Shown here: one piece after another, positions 1-5,658 of the stretch
Position numbering within the stretch: position 1 is the first letter of the stretch
How the letters are laid out: each line of letters opens with the position of its first letter
Source of the DNA: Dehalococcoidia bacterium
Lineage (GTDB): Bacteria > Chloroflexota > Dehalococcoidia > Lucifugimonadales > UBA3495
Length of the DNA stretch: 7,886 bases
Assembly: GCA_003523055.1 (NCBI GenBank)
Contig: DPHC01000010.1
Coordinates: 1-7,886 of the forward strand
Direction: 5' to 3'
Made by a program: the position numbers and the translations under genes
Notes under the pieces: model-generated
Databases searched by the model: none
What the model was told of the DNA's origin: nothing
What the model saw: the letters and a program-made list of their open reading frames with translations, nothing else

Positions 1-19
1 TATATTAGATTTTGAAGAT

Positions 20-445
20 CTAAGCCAAAACATTCTTTACGGCATTAAACGCCAAATAATATCCATATATACCGAAACCATATACTGAGCCTTTACAAAC
101 TTGTTGTATTTTAGAAACAGTACCACGTGCTGACGGGTTAGATATGTGAACTTCTATAGTAGGAAACCCAACGTGAGTTATAGCTGCTCTCAAAGGACCA
201 TCACTAGTAGTGTACCCTGATGGATTAATTAACGCTGCATCATAATTGTTATCATGTGCCTCGTATAATTTATCTACAATATCACCTTCATTATTCGATT
301 GAATAATTTCCACTTCAATATCTAATTCTTTCGCATACTCTTTTATTTTTACGTCATATTCAGGCAATGTCATTGTACCGAACGTCTCGAGATTTACTTT
401 GCCTCTCATATTCATACCAGCTCCATGAATTACTAATATTTTCAT
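20..445 (-). CDS. AroQ-fold protein, type II dehydroquinate dehydratase-like, active site degenerate
   Basis: A 141-residue protein close to the usual 140-150 residues of type II 3-dehydroquinate dehydratase (shikimate/quinate pathway, flavodoxin-like dodecamer). Family landmarks are present in order: an N-terminal strand MKILVIHGAG, QSNNEGDIVDKLYEA at 49-63, INPSGYT at 73-79, IEVHISN at 97-103, and a C-terminal segment GFGIYGYYLA at 123-132. The start is supported by AGGAG seven bases before the ATG. Aligned by eye to the M. tuberculosis enzyme, the flexible-loop Arg19 is Val17 and the catalytic Tyr24 is Phe22. Asn12 is Gly10, His81 is Thr80, Asp88 is Ala and Arg112 is Ser111. Asn75 (Asn74 here), His101 (His100) and the Arg of HAR (Arg107) remain. 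The fold is therefore clear, but ordinary dehydroquinase activity is unlikely; a different reaction or a binding role is inferred. It stands alone, divergent from the esterase gene. Confidence 0.8.
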   Translation of the reverse strand: MKILVIHGAGMNMRGKVNLETFGTMTLPEYDVKIKEYAKELDIEVEIIQSNNEGDIVDKLYEAHDNNYDAALINPSGYTTSDGPLRAAITHVGFPTIEVHISNPSARGTVSKIQQVCKGSVYGFGIYGYYLAFNAVKNVLA

Positions 446-484
446 ATGTATCTCCTATAAATTATCCCAATTCTACTACTGAGT

Positions 485-512
485 ATTGTAACAGTGAGAA
501 CAGAACTTACAA
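485..512 (-). promoter_or_regulatory. candidate sigma-70 promoter for the AroQ-like gene
   Basis: On the minus strand, TTGTAA (512-507, 4/6 match to the -35 consensus) and TACAAT (490-485, 5/6 match to the -10) are separated by 16 bp. Transcription would start near 478, giving a leader of about 33 nt with AGGAG before the ATG at 445. The -35 hexamer is also one arm of an inverted repeat, TTGTAA (486-491) and TTACAA (507-512). The rest of the 446-612 gap holds an 8-bp direct repeat ATATTTTC (525-532 and 537-544). I found no convincing plus-strand promoter for the esterase. Confidence 0.4.
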
Positions 513-612
513 CCAAAACCTAATATATTTTCACAAATATTTTCTCCTCTAATCCTAGACAAGCCAAGTTCATTACAGTATCGTAAGCCTACTATAAGTA
601 GAGAGGATCAAG

Positions 613-1479
613 ATGCAGATCTCTGAATTTTGGGAAACCACAAAACAAGAATTGTCTAAAATTGACATGGATATTGCCATCTGTGAAAACTCTGATAAAA
701 GTAACAGAGAGTTCACAACATTTGATATACAAATGAAGAGTTTTGGGAATGATCTTATATCAGGTTGGTATTCAGCGCCTAACCATCTTTGGGGCAAGAA
801 AGCACCTGCAGTACTAGCAGTCCCTGGATATGGTGGTATTAAAGAAATACCAACTATTTTACCGTCATTAGGATTCGCGGTTTTAACTTTATTCCCTCGT
901 GGGCAAGGGGAAAGTCAAAAGCATTGGAAATTAGAAAACTCAACTAAACTAATTCATAACATACATGACAAATTTAAATACTACTACCGTGGGGCCTACA
1001 TGGATTGCATTAGAGGCATAGATTTTTTGAATTCCAGGGATGAAGTAGACAGTAACAGAATTGGAATGTGGAGTAGAAGCCAAGGAGGAGGGTTAACCTT
1101 AGCCACCGCTGCTCTAGATTCTAGAGTACGATGTGCAGTAGCTGAAGAACCTTTCCTTTGTAATTATCCCCTTGCACAAAAAGTTAATACGAGCCCGTAC
1201 GTAGAGTTAAAAACTTATCTAGAACAAAATCCAGAAAACCGAGAATTAGCATTGGAAACCCTGCAGTATTTTGACAATTTAAACCTAGCAGAACTTATTA
1301 CTTGCCCAACTCTAGTAAGCATAGGAATGAAAGATGAAACTTGTCCTGCAAGCACTATCAATCCTGTGTTCAAACGAATCAAATCAGTGAAGTCCTTAAT
1401 CACCTATCCTGAATTGCCTCATTCGCCGTGTTACGATTTCAACAACCATGCGGTCAATTGGTTGAAAACTTATTTATAG
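613..1479 (+). CDS. AXE1/cephalosporin-C deacetylase-like alpha/beta hydrolase
   Basis: A 288-residue alpha/beta hydrolase of the acetyl-xylan esterase (AXE1) type, a family that removes acetyl or similar acyl groups from sugars and other small esters. No signal peptide is visible, so it is probably cytoplasmic. Landmarks: AVPGYGG at 69-75 (oxyanion-side strand and loop), the family RGQGES at 96-101, the nucleophile elbow SRSQGGG with Ser156 at 154-160, GMKDETCPAST with Asp241 at 238-248 (GxxDxxCPxxT is an AXE1 hallmark), and ELPH with His270. The triad Ser156/Asp241/His270 is thus complete. The elbow is unusual: AXE1 proteins normally read GGSQGG, whereas Ser154 replaces the first glycine here. 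At 288 residues it is somewhat shorter than the roughly 320 of typical AXE1 enzymes. The start has GAGAGGA about seven bases upstream. It converges on the exonuclease gene, with 4 bp between stops. The substrate is unknown. Confidence 0.85.
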   Translation: MQISEFWETTKQELSKIDMDIAICENSDKSNREFTTFDIQMKSFGNDLISGWYSAPNHLWGKKAPAVLAVPGYGGIKEIPTILPSLGFAVLTLFPRGQGESQKHWKLENSTKLIHNIHDKFKYYYRGAYMDCIRGIDFLNSRDEVDSNRIGMWSRSQGGGLTLATAALDSRVRCAVAEEPFLCNYPLAQKVNTSPYVELKTYLEQNPENRELALETLQYFDNLNLAELITCPTLVSIGMKDETCPASTINPVFKRIKSVKSLITYPELPHSPCYDFNNHAVNWLKTYL

Positions 1480-1483
1480 TAAA

Positions 1484-2254
1484 TTACACCGTGATGGTAA
1501 TTCCTACTGGGCAATGGTCTGAACCCAATACATCTGCGAGAATAAATGCGTTCTTAACTTTTAATTTTAACGGTGCATCTACGAAGAAATAATCTATTCT
1601 CCATCCGACATTTCTTTCTCTGGCTTTAGTTATTTGATCCCAGTAGCTATAGCAGTCAGGGCCAGTGTTAAATTCTCTAAATATGTCAACGAATCCGTCT
1701 TCCACCACTTCATCTATCCATTCACGTTCTATTTCTAAGAAACCAGATGTTTTTTTATTTGCGTCAGGACGAGCTAAATCAATAGGCTTATGCGCTGTAT
1801 TTAGATCACCACAAAATATTACTGGCTTACCCTTCGCTCTCAAATCGTTCGATGCAATTAAGAATTTTTTATAAAATTCCATCTTGTAATCCAATCTTTC
1901 TTTAGAAGATTTTCCGTTAGGGAAGTAGCAGCCAATCAAAAAAAACTCCTCATATTCAGCTATAATTGCCCGGCCTTCTGTGTCAAATTTAGCATCTCCT
2001 AAACCATTAGTTACAGAAATTGGTTTCAGTTTAGAATATAAAGCGACTCCGCTGTATCCTTTCCTTTCTGCTGAATGGAAAAAAGCGTGATACCCCTCAA
2101 TTTCTTTGATCGTCTCTGGTAATTGATCAGGTTGAGCTTTAATTTCCTGTAAACAAATCATATCGGGTTGTGATTCCTGCAACCACTCAACAAATCCTTT
2201 CCTATGAGCAGCCCTTAAACCATTTACATTCCATGACAATAATGTCAAATCCAT
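1484..2254 (-). CDS. xth: exodeoxyribonuclease III (AP endonuclease, ExoIII/ExoA family)
   Basis: A 256-residue class II AP endonuclease / 3'-5' exonuclease of the EEP superfamily, which cleaves DNA 5' of abasic sites and cleans blocked 3' ends in base-excision repair. All signature blocks are intact: SWNVNGLRA at 7-15, LQEIKA at 35-40 with the metal-binding Glu37, KGYSGVALYS at 65-74, CYFPNG at 109-114 with Tyr110, CGDLNTAH at 148-155 with catalytic Asp150 and Asn152, WRIDYFF at 218-224, and GSDHCPVGI at 244-252 with the Asp246-His247 pair. The length is normal for the family (250-270). AGAGGA lies six bases before the ATG. It is the last gene of the minus-strand operon, 17 bp after SMP-30 copy A. 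That is an odd place for a repair gene, so it may simply be read through. No terminator hairpin is visible beyond its stop. Confidence 0.96.
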   Translation of the reverse strand: MDLTLLSWNVNGLRAAHRKGFVEWLQESQPDMICLQEIKAQPDQLPETIKEIEGYHAFFHSAERKGYSGVALYSKLKPISVTNGLGDAKFDTEGRAIIAEYEEFFLIGCYFPNGKSSKERLDYKMEFYKKFLIASNDLRAKGKPVIFCGDLNTAHKPIDLARPDANKKTSGFLEIEREWIDEVVEDGFVDIFREFNTGPDCYSYWDQITKARERNVGWRIDYFFVDAPLKLKVKNAFILADVLGSDHCPVGITITV

Positions 2255-2271
2255 ACTATCCTCTTATATTT

Positions 2272-3174
2272 TTATACTACTGGTACTTTTATTCCTGATA
2301 CTTTGAGAGAGACACTACAAACTGTAGTTCCAGTGGTTATAAACAATACATCCCAATTATCTCCACCAAAAGCCAAATTAGATGTAGAGTCTTCTCCATG
2401 GTCTATTATACCAAGAAGGACACCCGATGAGTCTATAATCCAAAGTCCTCCGGCGCCTCCGCAATACACATTCCCATGTATATCAACTTTCATACCGTCC
2501 GCAACACCTGGAGCAGCACCAGATACATCAGTAAAAACACGGTCGGTTCCTCTAGCTAATGTGCCGTCCGGATTTAATTCAAAAGACCTTATGATTGCTT
2601 TCCTACTATCATTTACATACAACAAACTTTCATCAGGTGAAAAAGCCAAGCCATTAGGGTGTACAAAATCAGAAACTAAAAGAGTCATAGTGCCTAAATC
2701 CGGAGACACTCTATATACTCCAGCGAAATCCATGGTTGTTTCATTTGAAAGGTTTCTCCGATTAAATGGATCGGTAAAATAAATAGATCCATCCGATTTA
2801 ACAACTACGTCATTAGTACGGTTTAAAGGTTTACCTTGAAATATTGACGCAATCACTGTTGTTGAACCATCAAGTTCAATTCTTATAACTCTGTTCAATG
2901 CTTGTTCACAAACCAATAGTCTGCCTTGTAAGTCTCTAGTTAAACCATTAGCTTGGTTTGTTCCAGTTTTAATTATCTTGGGAGTTTCACCAAATGACCA
3001 GGACATTCTATTACTATTGTGTATATCACTAAACAACAAAGAAGATGATTCTTGCCACCATAACGGCCCTTCTGCTGGACCATAGTCCCCTCCGTATCCT
3101 ACGCCAATTGTGATAATTTCTTGAGAAACATCCAAGATATCGGATAACTTGTCGGAAAATTGTTGGATTGGCAT
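2272..3174 (-). CDS. SMP-30/gluconolactonase-like protein, copy A
   Basis: A 300-residue six-bladed beta-propeller of the SMP-30/gluconolactonase/LRE family, metal-dependent lactonases that hydrolyse sugar or other lactones. The expected metal ligands are present: Glu35 in AEGPLW, Asn174 in HPNGLAFS, and Asp226 in VADGMKVD. The substrate-side Asn121 sits in NRTNDVVVKSDGS, followed by IYFTDP at 131-136. No signal peptide is seen, so the protein is probably cytoplasmic. AGGTG lies six bases before the ATG, and the gene begins 15 bp after copy B ends, so the two are co-transcribed. By hand count it is about 66% identical to copy B over 300 residues without gaps. The loop after blade motif IYFTDP (about 137-149) and residues 61-70 differ almost completely, suggesting different substrates. 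Copy A has Thr120 where copy B and most relatives have Pro in the (P)ND motif. The true substrate cannot be read from sequence. Confidence 0.9.
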   Translation of the reverse strand: MPIQQFSDKLSDILDVSQEIITIGVGYGGDYGPAEGPLWWQESSSLLFSDIHNSNRMSWSFGETPKIIKTGTNQANGLTRDLQGRLLVCEQALNRVIRIELDGSTTVIASIFQGKPLNRTNDVVVKSDGSIYFTDPFNRRNLSNETTMDFAGVYRVSPDLGTMTLLVSDFVHPNGLAFSPDESLLYVNDSRKAIIRSFELNPDGTLARGTDRVFTDVSGAAPGVADGMKVDIHGNVYCGGAGGLWIIDSSGVLLGIIDHGEDSTSNLAFGGDNWDVLFITTGTTVCSVSLKVSGIKVPVV

Positions 3175-3189
3175 ATCACACCTGAAAAC

Positions 3190-4092
3190 TTATTTTACTG
3201 GGACTGATGTACCTTTAACTTTTAATTTCACTCTACCTACGGAGTTCCATGTGGTGAAATATAATGTATCCCAATTTTCTCCACCGAATGCTACGTTAGT
3301 GGTGGCATGTCCTCCGTGTTCGATAGTACCAAGATGTGCTCCGCAAGCATCGAAAATCCACAATCCTCCAGAGCCTCCACAATATACGTTACCGTTAACA
3401 TCAACTTTCATGCCATCAGCTACTCCTGGCATTAAGCCTGAGACATTTGCAAATATTCTATCTGTTCCTTTTGCCAATGTGCCGTCAGGGTTAACCTCAA
3501 ATGATCGGATAACAGCTTTTCTACTATCATTAACATACAGAAATTTCTCATCCTCAGAGAAAGCCAGGCCATTAGGAAACACAAAATCTGAAACAAGTAA
3601 TGTTAACGTTCCAAGATCTGGAGAAACTCGATATACTCCTGCAAAATTTAAATCCCATTGGTTTTGCGGAACTTTATGGCTCCAAGGATCGGTGAAATAA
3701 ATAGATCCATCAGATTTTACTATTACGTCATTGGGTCTATTCAATTGCTTACCTTGAAAACTATTTGCTATTACTGTAGTAACGCCATCATGTTCTAGTC
3801 TAACTACTCTTCTAGACAAATGCTCACAAGCAACCAGTCGACCATTTAAGTCTCTGGTTAATCCATTAGATTGGTTAGTGCCGTCTTGTAATACTTTAGC
3901 TTCTTGTCCCTCTTGCCAAGTCATTCGCCGATTATTATGAATGTCGCTAAAAATCAAAGCATTCTCTTCGTGCCACCATAAAGGTCCTTCCGTAGGGCCT
4001 TGGTCTCCACCAAAACCGTCTGCTACAAATTCGACCTCTTGAGACACATCTAAAATATCAACTAATCTATCCGATATTTGCTTTATCGCCAT
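3190..4092 (-). CDS. SMP-30/gluconolactonase-like protein, copy B
   Basis: A second 300-residue beta-propeller lactonase-like protein, paralogous to the gene just downstream. In numbering from the ATG at 4092, the metal ligands are Glu35 (PTEGPLW), Asn174 (FPNGLAFS) and Asp226 (VADGMKVD). The substrate-side Asn121 is in NRPNDVIVKSDGS, which keeps the usual Pro. The frame can be extended four codons upstream to a TTG at 4104. However, GGAGG (4102-4098) lies exactly five bases before the ATG at 4092, inside that extension, and the protein then aligns residue for residue with copy A from Met1. The ATG is therefore the start. It follows the VOC gene by 30 bp in the same operon. Proposed role: hydrolysis of a lactone in the same pathway as its neighbours. 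Regulation is presumably from the operon promoter upstream of 5539. Confidence 0.92.
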   Translation of the reverse strand: MAIKQISDRLVDILDVSQEVEFVADGFGGDQGPTEGPLWWHEENALIFSDIHNNRRMTWQEGQEAKVLQDGTNQSNGLTRDLNGRLVACEHLSRRVVRLEHDGVTTVIANSFQGKQLNRPNDVIVKSDGSIYFTDPWSHKVPQNQWDLNFAGVYRVSPDLGTLTLLVSDFVFPNGLAFSEDEKFLYVNDSRKAVIRSFEVNPDGTLAKGTDRIFANVSGLMPGVADGMKVDVNGNVYCGGSGGLWIFDACGAHLGTIEHGGHATTNVAFGGENWDTLYFTTWNSVGRVKLKVKGTSVPVK

Positions 4093-4097
4093 ATTTT

Positions 4098-4102
4098 CCT
4101 CC
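4098..4102 (-). promoter_or_regulatory. ribosome-binding site fixing the start of SMP-30 copy B
   Basis: GGAGG on the minus strand, five bases before the ATG at 4092. It lies inside the longer TTG-initiated frame, so it excludes that frame as the main start. Confidence 0.85.
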
Positions 4103-4122
4103 AATTGTTACTAACAAAACTA

Positions 4123-4575
4123 TTAATCTAATGCTAAGGTTCCATTTACTTTAGTATTATCCTGCATAACAGCTAGCCCCTCTGCGGGGTCCTCATATTT
4201 ATCAAAATAATATTCGATACCATTTCCATCCGGATCTTGAAAATAAATACTACCTGTCATGCCATGGTCGACGGTACGGATATCTTCATACCCAACGCCT
4301 TCCAATCCTTCTTTCAGTAATTTCAATTGACCTATGTCGGCTACTTGAACAGCAAAGTGGTTCAGCCCTACAGAACCTTTAGGAACGTTGGAATCCCCTG
4401 AAGATTTAAATAATGCCAGGTCATGATGCATTTCTCCACAGTTCAAAAATGCTGCTGTATTCTCAGGGTTGCTTTTAACCATTTCAAATCCGAGGACGTT
4501 AGTATAAAAATCTACTGATCGTGCTACATCTGTAACGTTTAAAACTACGTGTCCGATTCCTAGTGGTTTAACCAT
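4123..4575 (-). CDS. single-domain VOC protein, extradiol (catechol 2,3-dioxygenase)-like
   Basis: A 150-residue vicinal-oxygen-chelate protein with two beta-alpha-beta-beta-beta modules. Numbering from the ATG at 4575, the metal triad is His9 (GIGHVVLNV), His73 (LNHFAVQV) and Glu121 (GNGIEYYF). The His9-His73 spacing of 64 equals that of extradiol dioxygenases such as BphC (His146/His210/Glu260). Other extradiol landmarks are HHDLALF at 50-56, matching the HHxxA segment that holds the acid-base histidine. DHGMTGSIYFQDPDG at 103-117 puts Tyr111 exactly ten residues before Glu121, as Tyr250 is in BphC. Ring-cleaving oxygenase activity is plausible; glyoxalase, epimerase or resistance functions are other VOC options. 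The frame extends to a GTG at 4584, but that GTG is part of the ribosome-binding site GAGGTG serving the ATG at 4575. It lies between the PAC2 gene (22 bp upstream) and SMP-30 copy B (30 bp downstream). A 21-residue acidic/polar C-terminal tail (about 130-150) follows the domain. Confidence 0.88.
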   Translation of the reverse strand: MVKPLGIGHVVLNVTDVARSVDFYTNVLGFEMVKSNPENTAAFLNCGEMHHDLALFKSSGDSNVPKGSVGLNHFAVQVADIGQLKLLKEGLEGVGYEDIRTVDHGMTGSIYFQDPDGNGIEYYFDKYEDPAEGLAVMQDNTKVNGTLALD

Positions 4576-4581
4576 ATCTTT

Positions 4582-4587
4582 CACCTC
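4582..4587 (-). promoter_or_regulatory. ribosome-binding site fixing the start of the VOC gene
   Basis: GAGGTG on the minus strand, six bases before the ATG at 4575. The upstream in-frame GTG at 4584 is the tail of this site, so it is unlikely to be an initiator. Confidence 0.75.
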
Positions 4588-4597
4588 TTTTTAAATT

Positions 4598-5539
4598 TTA
4601 TTCTTCTTCTGACATCTTATTGAGTATATCCTCTAAAGCTCTGTCGAATACAGGATCGATATCGATAGTTTCTGAAAATGACTTGTAATCAAAATCAGAT
4701 TCAATTTTAGATATAAATTCTTGTGCACCTGTATTGTTTGCCGCTATTGTTTCTAGAGTAGATTGTAATTTGTCGCCTTCAGAATCACTAAGTTGCTTTA
4801 ATTCACTAAGATCTATCTCTAAATTGTACATTGCTCTGATGCGTCTCAAAATATCGTAGTACGAACGATGATCTGTGGTTATCCCAACCTGACTATTATT
4901 TTCAGTAACAAACGGATAGAGAGGGGCCATAGCACCAAGTCGCAAAACATCCAAATCTATATATCTCTCAGAAGCTATCGATACAAGTGCCATTCCAATA
5001 GTTGGGCCTTGACGTGATCTTGATCCGTAACTTGAGTAGGTTAGTCCAAATTTGTCCAGTCGCTCTCTCATTACAGATTTACTATAAATACAGCTAATTC
5101 TGCGTTCTATTTTAGGTGGCGCAGGGCCATTATATCCTTCAACAAATATGACATCTTTGACTCCAAAATGTTTTGCGGCTTTGTAAAATGCATCTGCATA
5201 AACATCGATCTGATACCACGGCTCTTCACCTATAAAAACTATAACGTCATCACTAAACTGAAAGAATCTATTATTCCTATACATCGAACGCTTGGGTAAA
5301 CCGTCATCAAAAGATATGCCGGGTCTAAAAGCATCATGAGTACCTGCAACTTGGAATGGATAACACATTGAATCGACATCTGAAATCAATTTACCAATAA
5401 CAGGAGCATCAGATTGCTCTCTTAAGTATCTCGGTAAACCACCGGACAGATTACCACCATCGGACCACTGGCGACGCCAGCCCGCTATCAGAATCTTACC
5501 TGTAACACCTTCGTTTAAATCAACGACATTATCTAGCAT
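4598..5539 (-). CDS. PAC2-family protein (proteasome-assembly-chaperone-like fold)
   Basis: A 313-residue protein of the PAC2 family, named after eukaryotic proteasome assembly chaperone 2 and found in archaea, actinobacteria and Chloroflexota, where its function is not established. Visible family features: an N-terminal strand and glycine loop, KILIAGW at 15-21 then SDGGNLSGGLPRYL at 26-39; a central strand DDVIVFIGEEPW at 97-108; VKDVIFVEGYNGPAPP at 127-142; and YGSRSRQGPTIGMALVSIA at 171-189, which matches the conserved Y-x-GPTGI-G block. After about residue 240 comes a charged, probably helical tail ending in EEE. There is no signal peptide or membrane segment. It is the first gene of the five-gene minus operon, 22 bp before the VOC start. 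The ribosome-binding site is weak (GAG about nine bases upstream), and an out-of-frame ATG at 5543 overlaps the start region. Its link to the downstream catabolic-type genes is unexplained; it could be a chaperone or a ligand-binding protein. Confidence 0.8.
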   Translation of the reverse strand: MLDNVVDLNEGVTGKILIAGWRRQWSDGGNLSGGLPRYLREQSDAPVIGKLISDVDSMCYPFQVAGTHDAFRPGISFDDGLPKRSMYRNNRFFQFSDDVIVFIGEEPWYQIDVYADAFYKAAKHFGVKDVIFVEGYNGPAPPKIERRISCIYSKSVMRERLDKFGLTYSSYGSRSRQGPTIGMALVSIASERYIDLDVLRLGAMAPLYPFVTENNSQVGITTDHRSYYDILRRIRAMYNLEIDLSELKQLSDSEGDKLQSTLETIAANNTGAQEFISKIESDFDYKSFSETIDIDPVFDRALEDILNKMSEEE

Positions 5540-5602
5540 ACATAAATCTCGACTTATTTATTTAGTAATTCATAAACGGGATTAATTAAGTAGGGCATTT
5601 TC

Positions 5603-5631
5603 ATAATACACTGTATTGACTCCCATTAGAA
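5603..5631 (-). promoter_or_regulatory. weak candidate promoter for the five-gene minus operon
   Basis: On the minus strand, TTCTAA (5631-5626, 3/6) and TATTAT (5608-5603, 5/6) are 17 bp apart, giving a leader of about 57 nt before the PAC2 ATG. The -10 overlaps the palindrome at 5605-5617. The -35 is poor, so another start within the AT-rich 5540-5600 stretch is possible. Confidence 0.25.
5605..5617. promoter_or_regulatory. 13-bp palindrome, candidate Fur-family operator
   Basis: AATACA-C-TGTATT is a perfect 6-1-6 inverted repeat. It has the architecture of Fur/Zur/PerR boxes (7-1-7 inverted repeats in AT-rich DNA), although its sequence is not the classical Fur box. It overlaps the first two bases of the -35 hexamer of the Fur-family gene and the possible -10 of the divergent operon. 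Bound regulator would block the first and perhaps both promoters. Autoregulation is inferred from position and symmetry. Confidence 0.5.
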
Positions 5632-5643
5632 GTCCGATATAAT
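5616..5643 (+). promoter_or_regulatory. sigma-70 promoter of the Fur-like/NicO/LLM genes
   Basis: TTGACT (5616-5621, 5/6) and a perfect TATAAT (5638-5643) are separated by 16 bp. Transcription should start near 5650, leaving about 34 nt before the ATG at 5684. It would leave virtually no leader before the alternative ATG at 5651, which argues for the downstream start. Confidence 0.75.
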
Positions 5644-5658
5644 AACATTAATGGCACA

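Noticed and set aside
1..19. AGAT...ATCT short dyad downstream of the AroQ-like gene as a terminator
   Set aside because: The arms are only about four bases and AT-rich, and the sequence is cut by the window edge; not enough to call a terminator.
367..552. 61-codon plus-strand open frame across the AroQ-like start and the divergent gap
   Set aside because: It overlaps a well-supported gene start on the other strand and its ribosome-binding site. It has no domain or ribosome-binding site of its own.
593..598. TATAAG as a -10 box for the esterase gene
   Set aside because: Transcription would start at about 605, inside the ribosome-binding site, and no acceptable -35 lies 16-18 bp upstream.
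2303..2782. 159-codon plus-strand open frame opposite SMP-30 copy A
   Set aside because: It lies antisense to a clear beta-propeller gene with all its family motifs. A similar open frame (3149-3700) lies opposite copy B only because the two sense genes are paralogues. Neither has a recognisable domain.
3149..3700. 183-codon plus-strand open frame opposite SMP-30 copy B
   Set aside because: Same reasoning: the codon pattern mirrors the sense gene, and the resemblance to the frame at 2303-2782 is inherited from the paralogous sense genes.
5582..5589. TTAATTAA palindrome in the divergent gap
   Set aside because: An 8-bp AT-only palindrome is expected by chance in such DNA and does not align with a promoter element.
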